Part shown: positions 15,416 through 24,399 of the stretch, piece by piece
Layout: every line of letters starts with the position of its first letter
Position numbering within the stretch: position 1 is the stretch's first letter
Source of the DNA: Chryseobacterium elymi
Lineage (GTDB): Bacteria; Bacteroidota; Bacteroidia; Flavobacteriales; Weeksellaceae
Direction: 5' to 3'
NCBI RefSeq assembly: GCF_003385495.1
Contig: NZ_QNUH01000003.1
Location: forward strand, 248,001 to 312,000
DNA length: 64,000 nucleotides
Notes under the pieces: generated by a model
Seen by the model: only the letters and a program-made list of their open reading frames with translations
The model's database searches: none
Told to the model about the DNA's origin: nothing
Translations under genes and position numbers: made by a program

Positions 15416-17149
15416 TTATTTCCGTACTCGTTTAGGCTTTTTTGCTTCTTCTTTAGCTCTTTCTTTGTCTATAGCTTCCTGTGCCTGATTAAACAGTTCA
15501 TTATCCGCGGAATATTTTATTTCTTCATAATTAGGACTGTCCACAAGGATATCCTGCCATTTTTTGATCCGGTCTTTTGTATTCCAATTGAAATCGGAAA
15601 ATTTTCTTTTCTCCGGTTCTATTTTACTCATTGGATAGGTATCGGAATTGGCACCTATGCTACATGATATAATCTGTAAGCCTCTTTCTTCAAACAAAGC
15701 TCCAATGATTCCACAACTAGAAAGGGTAATTCCTATTCTCTGAGGCTGCCTTGTTTCCTGATCTACATCATCAACATAAACAATTGACTGTGCATTTCCT
15801 ACTACTCTGGCTTCTTTAATATCATTATTCTCATAGTAAACGGTCATGAATTTACCTTTTACCTGGTTAAACTCATCTTTAAGGTTTAATGAATCTACTT
15901 TGCTGATTGCGAAAGCATTTCCAATTACTTTAAGTGAATCTATATCTTCGGTCTTGGTATTAAAGTAAGCTTCAACTTTATCTCCGGTTACCTGTTTTTC
16001 GCCACTCCAAAGAATAGGATTGGTATACATATGCATAATGCCATCTGTTTCGTTGAAAGCAATAGAATCTGCTCTTCCCTGGGCGTTTGATTTGAAAATA
16101 CGTGCTTTTTTATAAGCTCTTAAAAAGCTTTTCTTTACCGTAATATCTGCTGAATCAGGTTTCTGGTAGGAAAGTATTTTTTCCGCAGCGAAGTAAATAG
16201 AATCTTTTTCCATGATTTTAACGGCATAGGGGCTGCTGGTCATCATGGCAGAATCTTTTTTCTGGAAAACTTCTCCGTAACCTCCTTTGAGATACCTTCT
16301 TTCTATAGGATCATCGAGCGTAACGTTTCCTGTTGCTTTACCAAACCCGGTGATATTGTTAAAATACATATCATCCCCGGTAAGGATTTTGTCGTTATAA
16401 AAGATCTTAGAATTTTTATTAAGGAAAGCTTCCTTAGTTTCCATTCTATAGGTTCCTCTTTCGGTGTAAATCCTGTTTTTGGGATTGGCACGGTTGGTAA
16501 TTGTAGTAGGTCCAAAAAATTCTGCAACTTTTGTATTTTGATTCTGTTTAATATTGGGACCTTCTATGATATAATCCGGACTGTCGATTTTAACGTTTCC
16601 AACAAAATCAATCATTTTAGTATTAAGAAAATACGTTGCAGATTTGGTATACATTACATTCTGCGCATCAGAAATAGTCCCTCCGGTATTAAAGTACGCC
16701 TGATTGGCAAGCCTGTCATAATAAAGGATATCTGTCTTTATAGTTTGCTTCGGATCGGTAAGGACAACATCTTTTTTAGCAACTCCTTTCTGAGTAACTC
16801 CATTGTACTCCATTTCATGGGCTGTAATCACCGAGCCGTCTGCATTTTGAAGCTTTGTATTACCTATAGCTTTTACCAAGCTTTGGTCATTGTACAGAAT
16901 AACTTCATCAGCATAGAGAATAGACCCCTGATGCTCTATCTGAACGTGACCTACCATATACTGATTTCCTTCGTATTTGGTGTCTTTTTTAAATTCATCT
17001 GAATGGATAATCTTTACCTTATCTTCAGGCCTTACTGCCGGTAAAGGTTTACCTTTATTTTGAATATAGGGATCCATCTGCGTGGTTTTATTGTCCTGTG
17101 CGGAACTCAACGCAGAAATAAAAAGTAACAGAAAAAGAATTATTCTCAT
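15416..17149 (-). CDS. OstA/LptA-like lipopolysaccharide-transport protein
   Basis: 577-residue exported protein, signal peptide at 1-17 (cut near S-A-Q). It contains several OstA_N-like beta-jellyroll stretches, such as Y-M-V-G-H-V-Q-I-E-H-Q-G-S near 63-75, 'L-Y-A-D-E-V-I-L-Y-N' near 78-87 and G-N-V-K-I-D near 184-189. By family these bridge LPS between the inner and outer membranes or assist LptD. It is longer than E. coli LptA, as is usual in Flavobacteria. The C-terminus is strongly basic (K-K-P-K-R-V-R-K). It follows the Fur-family gene by 3 bases in one transcript. Confidence 0.82.
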   Translation of the reverse strand: MRIILFLLLFISALSSAQDNKTTQMDPYIQNKGKPLPAVRPEDKVKIIHSDEFKKDTKYEGNQYMVGHVQIEHQGSILYADEVILYNDQSLVKAIGNTKLQNADGSVITAHEMEYNGVTQKGVAKKDVVLTDPKQTIKTDILYYDRLANQAYFNTGGTISDAQNVMYTKSATYFLNTKMIDFVGNVKIDSPDYIIEGPNIKQNQNTKVAEFFGPTTITNRANPKNRIYTERGTYRMETKEAFLNKNSKIFYNDKILTGDDMYFNNITGFGKATGNVTLDDPIERRYLKGGYGEVFQKKDSAMMTSSPYAVKIMEKDSIYFAAEKILSYQKPDSADITVKKSFLRAYKKARIFKSNAQGRADSIAFNETDGIMHMYTNPILWSGEKQVTGDKVEAYFNTKTEDIDSLKVIGNAFAISKVDSLNLKDEFNQVKGKFMTVYYENNDIKEARVVGNAQSIVYVDDVDQETRQPQRIGITLSSCGIIGALFEERGLQIISCSIGANSDTYPMSKIEPEKRKFSDFNWNTKDRIKKWQDILVDSPNYEEIKYSADNELFNQAQEAIDKERAKEEAKKPKRVRK

Positions 17150-17152
17150 TAA

Positions 17153-17629
17153 TTAATCATTCTTAGTACCATAGAAATACAGCGAATGCGAATCAATATT
17201 TACGCCAAATGCTTCTTCAATTGCTTCTTTAATTCCCTGGATTCTTGGATCGCAGAATTCTATGATCTCTTCAATTTCTTTATCAGAGCCTTTTTTGTAG
17301 ATCACCAAATGGTCATGCTGCTTATCAAAGTAAGACTTCTCATAAGATGAAGAGGTCAGTGTTTTTTCTCCAAACTGATGCTTACGGATCAAACCTGCAT
17401 CAAGGAAAATCTCAATAGTGTTGTAAATTGTTGCTTTTGAAACGTGATATTTCTTCTGCATCATAAGAAGATACAGATCATCCACATTGAAGTGATGATC
17501 CATACTATAAATCTCTTCTAATATCGTATATCGTTCAGGTGTGTTTCTGAAACCCTTTTCTAAAAGGTAGTTTCTGAGAACATCCTTGATCAAAGCAATA
17601 TTTTTTTCTTTTTGTACTGTATCCATCAA
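17153..17629 (-). CDS. Fur-family transcriptional regulator
   Basis: 158-residue winged-helix repressor of the Fur/PerR/Zur superfamily. The helix-turn-helix spans roughly residues 40-80 (Y-H-V-S-K-A-T-I-Y-N-T-I-E-I-F is the recognition part). A regulatory metal site is suggested by H-D-H near residues 114-116 and later acidic residues. The C-x-x-C pairs of zinc-structured Fur proteins are missing: only one cysteine (C-D-P) is visible. The metal sensed cannot be told from sequence. A TAAATTTG element lies 12 bases upstream (17649-17642). M1 or M3 could be the start. Confidence 0.88.
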   Translation of the reverse strand: MMDTVQKEKNIALIKDVLRNYLLEKGFRNTPERYTILEEIYSMDHHFNVDDLYLLMMQKKYHVSKATIYNTIEIFLDAGLIRKHQFGEKTLTSSSYEKSYFDKQHDHLVIYKKGSDKEIEEIIEFCDPRIQGIKEAIEEAFGVNIDSHSLYFYGTKND

Positions 17630-17641
17630 AAAAATTATCTA

Positions 17642-17649
17642 CAAATTTA
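17642..17649 (-). promoter_or_regulatory. -7 element of the Fur-family gene
   Basis: TAAATTTG on the minus strand, 12 bases before the ATG at 17629. Confidence 0.45.
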
Positions 17650-17694
17650 TTGATTTTTATTTAAATAGGCGATATGGTTTCTTACCCTTCGTTT

Positions 17695-19695
17695 TTAGGA
17701 ATTATGACGGAAGAAACCGGACTGCTCGATCTTGTTATCATAAGCAGTAAGTTCTGTAATCGGGGCAGATTCCACTTCTACGTTGTGAGAAGATACACCC
17801 CAAGCTTTGAAATCATCGCTTCCAATGTACTTCACGAAGTTATAGATATTGAGGGTAATCTTCTGTTTAACAGTTAAAAGTATATCGTTAATATATGTAT
17901 TATCAATAATTACATATTTCAGATCCGGTGGAATATTATGCGCTCTCAGAGACGGATGGCTGCTTCTTGATGGAATGGTTCCGTCTGCCATAAGGTCTTT
18001 CAGTACCATATTAAAATAATCGTTGATCCTGCGGTCTACTTTAAATCCTAAGAGGAAGTTAACTTTGTATACAGTTCCCGGCAGAATCTCGTCTACGGTA
18101 TATTTGAAAGTATATGGATCTTCCTGGTTAACAATACTTAATATAAAATAATGATCCGCTCTTTTAGGCTGCTTCTTGATAATGGAATAGATAATTTTTG
18201 ATTCTACTTCATCGTTTCTTTTGGCTCTGCTCAGGTAAGCAAGATTGGTTGCATATTTTGGAATGCTCTCGTCCAGCTTCATATCTTTTATGATAGAAAC
18301 ATATTTCTCTATTTTTACATACTGGATAAAGTTAGCCTTGATCAATCTTCCATTGTACCATGCATACATACAGACTGCGATAAATCCTCCCAGTACCATG
18401 GTCAGCCATCCCCCATCTACAAATTTAATTACATTTGCATAGAAGAATCCGGATTCCAGGAAAAGATAGACTATAGCAAATCCTATAATGAAAATTTTGT
18501 TGACTCTTGTACGGCTCAGCCAGAATAGCAACAGAATGGTTGTCATCAACATGGTAATGGTAATAGTAAGACCATACGCAGCTTCCATATGTTCTGATTT
18601 CTGGAAAAATATCACCACTACAAAACAGAACGCCATCAGCCCCCAGTTGATTCTTGGGATGTACATCTGCCCTTTGATACCTGAAGGATATTCAATGTGC
18701 TGATTGGGCCAGAAAGAGATAGACATTGCTTCTGAGAACATGGTAAATGAACCTGTAATTACAGCCTGGCTGGCAATGATTGCAGCAGCTGTAGCCAGAA
18801 TTACTCCGGGAAGAACTGCCCATTGGGGCATGATTCCGAAGAAAGGATTCACTCCGTTGAATACCTGGTGATAGTTGTCAAGTAGCCATGCTCCCTGGCC
18901 AAGATAGTTTAGGATAAGCATCAGCTTAACGAAAATCCAGCTTACCCTGATATTTTTTGCCCCGCAGTGTCCTAAATCCGAATATAAAGCTTCTGCTCCC
19001 GTGGTACACAGGAAAACAGCACCCATAATCACAATAGCACTGGAAGAGTGGGTGATCAGGTTATAGGCATATATTGGATTAAATGCTCTGATGATTTCGA
19101 TATGATCAAAAATGTGAACTGAACCGAAGACTCCCAGAACCAGAAACCATGTTACCATGATAGGTCCGAAAAATTTCCCGATAGAGGCAGTTCCAAACTG
19201 CTGTACAACAAAAATTACAAACAAAATTACGATGGTGATAATGACTACAGGTGTTTCAGGATTGTATATTTTGAGCCCTTCAATTGCAGACATCACTGTT
19301 AAGGAAGGGGTAATCACACTGTCTGCAACAAGTGTAGAGGCACCGATAATGGCAACCACATACAGCCATTTCTTCTTGAGCTTCTTTACTAGTGAATAAA
19401 GAGCAAGAATCCCCCCTTCGCCTTTATTATCTGCTCGTAAAGCAATGATTACATATTTCAGAGTGGTCTGAAGTGTAAGAGTCCATATGATACAGGATAA
19501 CGCCCCTTCAATATATTCATCAAACGGCATAATGGATCCGTCCTTTCTTGCGTTAACAATTGCCTTCATTACGTAAAGGGGTGATGTTCCAATATCTCCG
19601 AAAACAATCCCAAGAGAAACTATAACCCCTACGAATGAGAGCTTTTTAAGGTCAAAATGATGACCTCCCTCTGTAACTTCTGCCATATCAGCCAA
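17695..19695 (-). CDS. kup: Kup-type low-affinity potassium transporter
   Basis: 666-residue inner-membrane K+ uptake protein. It has about 12 transmembrane segments in the first ~440 residues and a soluble C-terminal domain. The hallmark G-I-V-F-G-D-I-G-T-S-P-L-Y near residues 30-42 is present, as are D-N-K-G-E-G-G-I-L-A-L-Y-S near 88-100 and G-D-L-G-H-C-like 'Y-S-D-L-G-H-C-G' near 238. Length and order match the family. It is followed, after ~65 bases, by the Fur-family gene on the same strand. It is expected to import K+ together with H+. Confidence 0.95.
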   Translation of the reverse strand: MADMAEVTEGGHHFDLKKLSFVGVIVSLGIVFGDIGTSPLYVMKAIVNARKDGSIMPFDEYIEGALSCIIWTLTLQTTLKYVIIALRADNKGEGGILALYSLVKKLKKKWLYVVAIIGASTLVADSVITPSLTVMSAIEGLKIYNPETPVVIITIVILFVIFVVQQFGTASIGKFFGPIMVTWFLVLGVFGSVHIFDHIEIIRAFNPIYAYNLITHSSSAIVIMGAVFLCTTGAEALYSDLGHCGAKNIRVSWIFVKLMLILNYLGQGAWLLDNYHQVFNGVNPFFGIMPQWAVLPGVILATAAAIIASQAVITGSFTMFSEAMSISFWPNQHIEYPSGIKGQMYIPRINWGLMAFCFVVVIFFQKSEHMEAAYGLTITITMLMTTILLLFWLSRTRVNKIFIIGFAIVYLFLESGFFYANVIKFVDGGWLTMVLGGFIAVCMYAWYNGRLIKANFIQYVKIEKYVSIIKDMKLDESIPKYATNLAYLSRAKRNDEVESKIIYSIIKKQPKRADHYFILSIVNQEDPYTFKYTVDEILPGTVYKVNFLLGFKVDRRINDYFNMVLKDLMADGTIPSRSSHPSLRAHNIPPDLKYVIIDNTYINDILLTVKQKITLNIYNFVKYIGSDDFKAWGVSSHNVEVESAPITELTAYDNKIEQSGFFRHNS

Positions 19696-19767
19696 TTTAT
19701 TTTTAAACGCGCAAATTTATACTAATTTTATGACGTCAAGAACTATTCTTCATGAATAGAATAAATG

Positions 19768-19791
19768 AAAAAACTTCCTTTCGGAAGTTTT
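19768..19791 (-). terminator. Terminator of pdhB
   Basis: Stem AAAAACTTCC / GGAAGTTTTT with a 4-base loop, 13 bases beyond the stop at 19804. T runs exist on both strands. Confidence 0.8.
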
Positions 19792-19803
19792 TCTCTATAA
19801 TAG

Positions 19804-20784
19804 TTATTTTACGTACATCGCTTTTTTGATCTCCTCTTTCACTTTTTCAAGCTTAGGGAACCATTCTGCAAATAATGCAGCTGAGTATGGTGCAGGTGCG
19901 TCTGGAGTAGTAATTCGTTTGATAGGTGCATCTAGGTAGTCAAATGCCTTCTGCTGTACCATATAAGTAATTTCAGAAGATATTGAAGCGAATGGCCAGG
20001 CTTCTTCTAAAATCACCAGCCTGTTTGTTTTTTTAACAGAAGCTAAAACAGTATCGAAGTCAAGAGGGCGAACGGTTCTAAGGTCGATCACCTCTACAGA
20101 GATTCCTTCTTTAGCCATATCTTCAGCAGCCTGAATAGCCAGCTTCATGATCTTCCCGAAAGAAACTAAAGTAACATCTGTACCTTCTCTCTTGATATCT
20201 GCTTTACCTATTGGCAGGTAATATTCTTCTTCAGGAATTTCCATTTTGTCGCCATACATCTGTTCAGATTCCATGAAAATAACCGGGTCATTATCCTGGA
20301 TAGCGGTTTTCAACAATCCTTTTGCATCGTAAGGGTTCGAAGGAACCACTACTTTAAGTCCCGGAACGTTCGCAAACCAGTTTTCAAAAGCCTGAGAGTG
20401 TGTAGCTCCCAATTGTCCTGCCGAAGCAGTAGGCCCTCTGAAAACGATAGGACAGTTCCACTGGCCACCACTCATCTGACGGATCTTTGCCGCATTATTA
20501 ATAATCTGATCAATACCTACCAATGAGAAATTGAACGTCATATACTCTACAATTGGTCTGTTACCATTCATCGCAGCCCCTACAGCAATCCCTGTAAAAC
20601 CAAGCTCAGCAATGGGTGTATCGATTACTCTTTTAGGACCAAATTCATCCAACATTCCTTTTGAAGCTTTATACGCGCCATTGTATTCTGCAACTTCCTC
20701 CCCCATTAAAAAGATGGATTCGTCTTTACGCATTTCCTCGCTCATTGCTTGTGCAATTACCTCACGAAAAGTATATTCTGCCAT
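19804..20784 (-). CDS. pdhB: Pyruvate dehydrogenase E1 component, beta subunit
   Basis: Thiamine-diphosphate-dependent dehydrogenase beta chain, 326 residues. Pairs with an alpha chain to decarboxylate pyruvate in the PDH complex. Seen: A-M-S-E-E-M near the start, G-E-E-V-A-E-Y-N-G-A near residues 28-37, F-T-G-I-A-V-G-A-A near 64-72, and the C-terminal D-A-P-A-P-Y-S-A-A-L near 301-310. The alpha subunit is not next to it here, as often happens in Flavobacteria. A branched-chain 2-oxoacid E1 beta is possible, but PDH is the usual assignment for this length and motif set. A TATTTTTG element lies 23 bases upstream. Confidence 0.88.
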   Translation of the reverse strand: MAEYTFREVIAQAMSEEMRKDESIFLMGEEVAEYNGAYKASKGMLDEFGPKRVIDTPIAELGFTGIAVGAAMNGNRPIVEYMTFNFSLVGIDQIINNAAKIRQMSGGQWNCPIVFRGPTASAGQLGATHSQAFENWFANVPGLKVVVPSNPYDAKGLLKTAIQDNDPVIFMESEQMYGDKMEIPEEEYYLPIGKADIKREGTDVTLVSFGKIMKLAIQAAEDMAKEGISVEVIDLRTVRPLDFDTVLASVKKTNRLVILEEAWPFASISSEITYMVQQKAFDYLDAPIKRITTPDAPAPYSAALFAEWFPKLEKVKEEIKKAMYVK

Positions 20785-20807
20785 ATTTATTTGAAAAATT
20801 TAGACTA

Positions 20808-20815
20808 CAAAAATA
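20808..20815 (-). promoter_or_regulatory. -7 element of pdhB
   Basis: TATTTTTG (minus strand) lies 23 bases before the ATG; a TTG triplet about 23 bases further upstream could serve as the -33 box. Confidence 0.45.
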
Positions 20816-20846
20816 GTGTTTTTTTATTAGTAACATAACAAAAAAG

Positions 20847-20867
20847 GCATCTCATTGAATGAGAAGC
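20847..20867 (-). terminator. Hairpin in the pdhB upstream region
   Basis: Stem TCTCATT / AATGAGA closed by GC pairs, with an A-A mismatch. It lies between pdhB and the DUF2147 gene and may be a second termination site for the latter. Confidence 0.4.
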
Positions 20868-20949
20868 TTTAATTATTTAGTAAAAGAGGTTTTCTTATTA
20901 TCTGTCTGTTTATTTATAGCTTTTCTACAACTGAACAAAACTTCAAATA

Positions 20950-20981
20950 AATACGGCATCTCAGAAATAAGATACCGTATT
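20950..20981 (-). terminator. Terminator of the DUF2147 gene
   Basis: Stem AATACGG-ATCT / AGAT-CCGTATT with one mismatch, 20 bases after the stop. The T tract is weak. Confidence 0.55.
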
Positions 20982-21001
20982 AAAATTTATTTAAAAATCT
21001 A

Positions 21002-21421
21002 TTAATTCATTTTGTCCCAAACCTGGGTTCTTCCAAACATAGAAACTCCCATATATCCTCTTACATTCAGTTTGTCATCGTTTTTTGTAATGGTACATTT
21101 GTAAGTTTTACCTGTTTTTGGGTCGGTAATAGTTCCTCCGGTAAATTCATCCCCTTCTTTTTTAAGTCCTCTGATGATTTCCATTCCTAAGATAGGCTTC
21201 CCTTTTCTGTCATCCTTACATCCCGTACAGTTTGGATTCGCGGGTTTTATAAGCAGCTGGGAAACTTTTCCATAATATTTTCCATCTGATTTCTTATAGA
21301 TCTCAACAATAGATTTAGCCTGTTTTGTTTCGTCATCTATAGTCTTCCATTTGCCTTCAATCTGTGCAAATGATAATACGCCAAACAGAGAAAGCACGAA
21401 TGTTAATAATACTTTTTTCAT
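21002..21421 (-). CDS. DUF2147 secreted protein
   Basis: 139 residues with a signal peptide at 1-19 (cut after S-F-A). The DUF2147 pattern is visible: E-G-K-W-K-T-I-D-D near residues 22-30, Y-Y-G-K-V near 49-53, C-T-G-C-K-D-D near 65-71, L-G-M-E-I-I-R-G-L near 79-87, G-G-T-I-T-D-P-K-T-G-K near 95-105, and G-Y-M-G-V-S-M-F-G-R near 122-131. The domain folds as a small beta-barrel and probably acts in the periplasm; its molecular function is not known. It has its own terminator and appears monocistronic. Confidence 0.9.
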   Translation of the reverse strand: MKKVLLTFVLSLFGVLSFAQIEGKWKTIDDETKQAKSIVEIYKKSDGKYYGKVSQLLIKPANPNCTGCKDDRKGKPILGMEIIRGLKKEGDEFTGGTITDPKTGKTYKCTITKNDDKLNVRGYMGVSMFGRTQVWDKMN

Positions 21422-21574
21422 ATTTTTTATAGTTTTAATTTCAATAAAAGATTTTTGCTGTCTATTTACTGCTAAAAGTATAAATTAATTTTAAACAAAC
21501 AAAAACTTTTATTATCCTTCGCATTATATAACAACACTTATACCAAAATTCATGATTTAAACATTTGCTAAGCA

Positions 21575-23503
21575 TCAGTTAAGTTTCCTGTTCATCACCC
21601 GGTCCATATAATCCTGATACCATGCCTTTGCCGTCTGCATTTCTTTTTCTGTTTCCGGTGTTTTTACTTTTCCCATCAGGTTGTTAGTAAACCCAAGATC
21701 ATTCTTTTCATATACTCCTGTGATTTCCCTGCCGTCGAAACGGTACATATGATTTCCAATAATGAACTGTTCCGAACTTCCATCTGAATTCACTATAATA
21801 GACGGATATTTTTTATCGCTTACAAGGCTTCTCCCCCAGCTTCTGATTTGTTTATTGTATCCGATAAGGTCTGCCAGCGTAGGATAGATATCTATTTGCT
21901 GCGCTGTTTCAGGATTCACGCCTTTAAGTTTATATTCCGGATTTGGGGAGTATAATATTAGAGGAACAGCAAAACGGTTCATAGCTTTTTCATACTCACC
22001 GTAAGCAATCTGGTTGGTATGGTCTCCTGTGAAAACGAAAATTGTATTATTGAACCAGGGTTCCTTTTTAGCAGTTTCAAAATATTTTTTGATGGCATAA
22101 TCCGTGTATTGTATCGGTTCGTGCATTTCTATAGTTCCTTTTTTGAACTTCCCTTTATATTTTTCAGGGATTTTAAAAGGATGGTGTGATGACGCTGTAA
22201 ATACTGTACTCATAAAAGGCTGTTTTTTCCCAACGTTTTTTGCAAAATACTGAAGAAACGGTTCATCCCATACGGCCCACATTCCGTCAAAATCTTCATC
22301 ACGGTTGTATTCATTCTTCCCGAAATAATGCTTGAAGCCCAATATATTCCCAAATCCAAGGAAGCCCATGGATCCGTTCGGAGCTCCATGATAAAAAGAA
22401 GTATCATAACCCAGATCATTACAAACCGACACTATAGACTGAATTTTCTGATTGGAATACGGTGAGCTGGTAAAAGCATCGGTAAGGCTTGGAATTCCTG
22501 CCAAAACACTGCTCATCCCATGAATGGACTGTCTACCATTGGCAAAGGTATTAGGAAAAATCAAACTCTGGCCTGCAAGACTGTCTATAAAGGGGGTATA
22601 GGAAACATAACCGTTTATATTTTTGTCTTTATTAAAAGCTCCTGAATATTCTCTACCAAAAGATTCAACAATAAAAATGACAATATTGGGACGGTTCTCC
22701 ACTTCCCTGTCGTATATCTTATAAGGCTGAATATGATCAGCAATATATTTTTCGTCTACAAAATGAACTTCTTTAAAGTTATTGGTTCCTAAAGTTCTGA
22801 AAAAAGAGAATGTACTGTTCAACACTATATTTCCCTGCAGGGGATTTGCTACAAAACGGTTGGCATCTACTAAATTAATGGGTCTTGTACTGTGCTTGAA
22901 ATCTCCACGGATTCCTCCAACAGCTAAAACAGCCGTACCGCAAAGAACTACTACAGACCAGATAAAGTACGGAATAAGTTTTACAGGTTTCTGTTCTGTA
23001 ATCTTTACCTTTTTATAAAAGAAAACCCAAAGCGCCATTAAAATAATGAACCATGCAAGAACAAAAGGATGCTGTCCTAAAGAAACCGTAAATACTTTAA
23101 AAATGTTGGTTTCATGTTTTGCAACCTCTAATGCTGTAGATGTTAATCTTGCCTGTGAAAATTTATAATAGACAAAATCACCGAAATTCATAATATAGGC
23201 AATTCCGTTGGTAATAAAGTACAGCCAGAATAAAACGGTCTGGTACACTTTCTTTGTATTGATGACAATCGGGATCAGACTTAACAGAATAAATAAAGCG
23301 TTGACATATAAGATCGCCGTGGTGTCAAAAGCTATTCCATGAAATGCCAGGTTGAAATAATCTGAAACGGAATCTACTTTGATGAGCTCTTTATTGAAAT
23401 ACCAAAACAAAAGCCGGGCAAACTGATAAAAAACATATGCTAAGAAAATCCGGTAAAAAAGGACCAGAACTTCTCGTTTTCTAAATTCTTTAAAAAATTT
23501 CAT
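21575..23503 (-). CDS. LTA synthase/phosphoglycerol transferase-like sulfatase-family protein
   Basis: 642-residue membrane enzyme. About five hydrophobic segments fill residues 1-200, and a large periplasmic sulfatase-fold domain follows (about 270-600). Metal and active-site features: N-I-V-I-F-I-V-E-S-F-G near 277-287 (metal Glu), T-F-A-N-G-R-Q-S near 319-326 (where LtaS has its nucleophilic Thr) and F-T-G-D-H-T near 492-497. Gram-negative members transfer phosphoglycerol or phosphoethanolamine to lipids or glycans; the substrate is unknown here. It stands alone between pssA (divergent) and the DUF2147 gene. Confidence 0.87.
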   Translation of the reverse strand: MKFFKEFRKREVLVLFYRIFLAYVFYQFARLLFWYFNKELIKVDSVSDYFNLAFHGIAFDTTAILYVNALFILLSLIPIVINTKKVYQTVLFWLYFITNGIAYIMNFGDFVYYKFSQARLTSTALEVAKHETNIFKVFTVSLGQHPFVLAWFIILMALWVFFYKKVKITEQKPVKLIPYFIWSVVVLCGTAVLAVGGIRGDFKHSTRPINLVDANRFVANPLQGNIVLNSTFSFFRTLGTNNFKEVHFVDEKYIADHIQPYKIYDREVENRPNIVIFIVESFGREYSGAFNKDKNINGYVSYTPFIDSLAGQSLIFPNTFANGRQSIHGMSSVLAGIPSLTDAFTSSPYSNQKIQSIVSVCNDLGYDTSFYHGAPNGSMGFLGFGNILGFKHYFGKNEYNRDEDFDGMWAVWDEPFLQYFAKNVGKKQPFMSTVFTASSHHPFKIPEKYKGKFKKGTIEMHEPIQYTDYAIKKYFETAKKEPWFNNTIFVFTGDHTNQIAYGEYEKAMNRFAVPLILYSPNPEYKLKGVNPETAQQIDIYPTLADLIGYNKQIRSWGRSLVSDKKYPSIIVNSDGSSEQFIIGNHMYRFDGREITGVYEKNDLGFTNNLMGKVKTPETEKEMQTAKAWYQDYMDRVMNRKLN

Positions 23504-23579
23504 TCGACAAATTTACATCAAAAACCTATTAATGTATTTTTTCCTTCATAATATTTCAGGTTAAAATTTGGAAAAACTG

Positions 23580-23587
23580 TACTTTTG
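23580..23587 (+). promoter_or_regulatory. -7 element of pssA (possible leaderless start)
   Basis: TACTTTTG ends 5 bases before the ATG at 23593. Confidence 0.45.
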
Positions 23588-23592
23588 TTGAC

Positions 23593-24306
23593 ATGAATTT
23601 CATAAAAAATAATCTTGCCAATTTATTGACGCTTGCCAATTTATTTGCGGGCTGTGTAGGTGCAATACATCTTATTTTAGGAGATTACCAGACTACGGCC
23701 ATCTGTCTCATTTTTTCTTCTGTTTTTGATTTTTTTGACGGGTTTGTAGCCCGGGCCCTAAAATCAAACTCCAATCTTGGACTTCAGCTCGATTCGCTGG
23801 CGGATATGGTAAGCTTCGGACTGATTCCCGGTCTTACGATGTATAAAGCGCTGGAACCTTTTGGAAATGAAATATTTGGGCTGCATCTTCCTTTTGATGT
23901 AAGCTATATTGGTCTTCTGGTGACTGTTTTTTCATGCCTCAGGCTGGCGATCTTTAACCTTGATGAGGAACAGCGTTATTATTTTAAAGGACTGAATACA
24001 CCTACCAACACAGTATTGCTGTTTGGATTATATTATGCTTTCCAAAAAACAGGAAATTTTGGATTTTTATTTGAAAATTCTTTGTTCTTAGTTTTATTAA
24101 CTATTATCACATCATGGCTTCTGATCAGTCCAATTAAGATGATGGCTATGAAGTTCAAATCTAAAAAGCTTCAGGACAATTACCCGAAAGTTTTTTTGCT
24201 GGGCGGCGGAATTGCTATTCTGGCCCTGTTTCAGATCGTTGGCATTCCAATGCTTGTTATTTATTATATAGTAGTATCATTGATTTTTCAGAAACAGCTG
24301 AAGTAG
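23593..24306 (+). CDS. pssA: CDP-diacylglycerol-serine O-phosphatidyltransferase
   Basis: Integral membrane enzyme that makes phosphatidylserine from CDP-diacylglycerol and serine, the step before phosphatidylethanolamine. The CDP-alcohol phosphatidyltransferase signature is complete: D49-G50-x2-A53-R54-x8-G63-x3-D67-x3-D71. It has about seven hydrophobic segments in 237 residues. Phosphatidylserine synthase is the best subfamily match because of the N-L-A-N-L-L-T-L-A-N-L-F-A-G opening; a related alcohol acceptor cannot be fully excluded. Confidence 0.9.
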   Translation: MNFIKNNLANLLTLANLFAGCVGAIHLILGDYQTTAICLIFSSVFDFFDGFVARALKSNSNLGLQLDSLADMVSFGLIPGLTMYKALEPFGNEIFGLHLPFDVSYIGLLVTVFSCLRLAIFNLDEEQRYYFKGLNTPTNTVLLFGLYYAFQKTGNFGFLFENSLFLVLLTIITSWLLISPIKMMAMKFKSKKLQDNYPKVFLLGGGIAILALFQIVGIPMLVIYYIVVSLIFQKQLK

Positions 24307-24399
24307 ATATCAGATGTGAGACATCAGATTTTAGACCTTAGAAGTTACAAATTTAAAGATTAGCTATTTTCAAATTAACACATTATCAAATTTATAGAC
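24307..24399. repeat. Degenerate intergenic repeat (AGATATCAGA / CACATTATCAAATT type)
   Basis: Short related motifs fill this gap: AGATATCAGATGTGAGACAT at its left and TTAACACATTATCAAATTTA at its right. The first resembles 37850-37885 and the second resembles the right flank of the four-helix-bundle gene near 58.57 kb. Confidence 0.45.

Noticed and set aside
16538..17002. 154-codon plus-strand frame opposite the OstA-like gene
   Set aside because: Antisense to a supported gene; no independent support.
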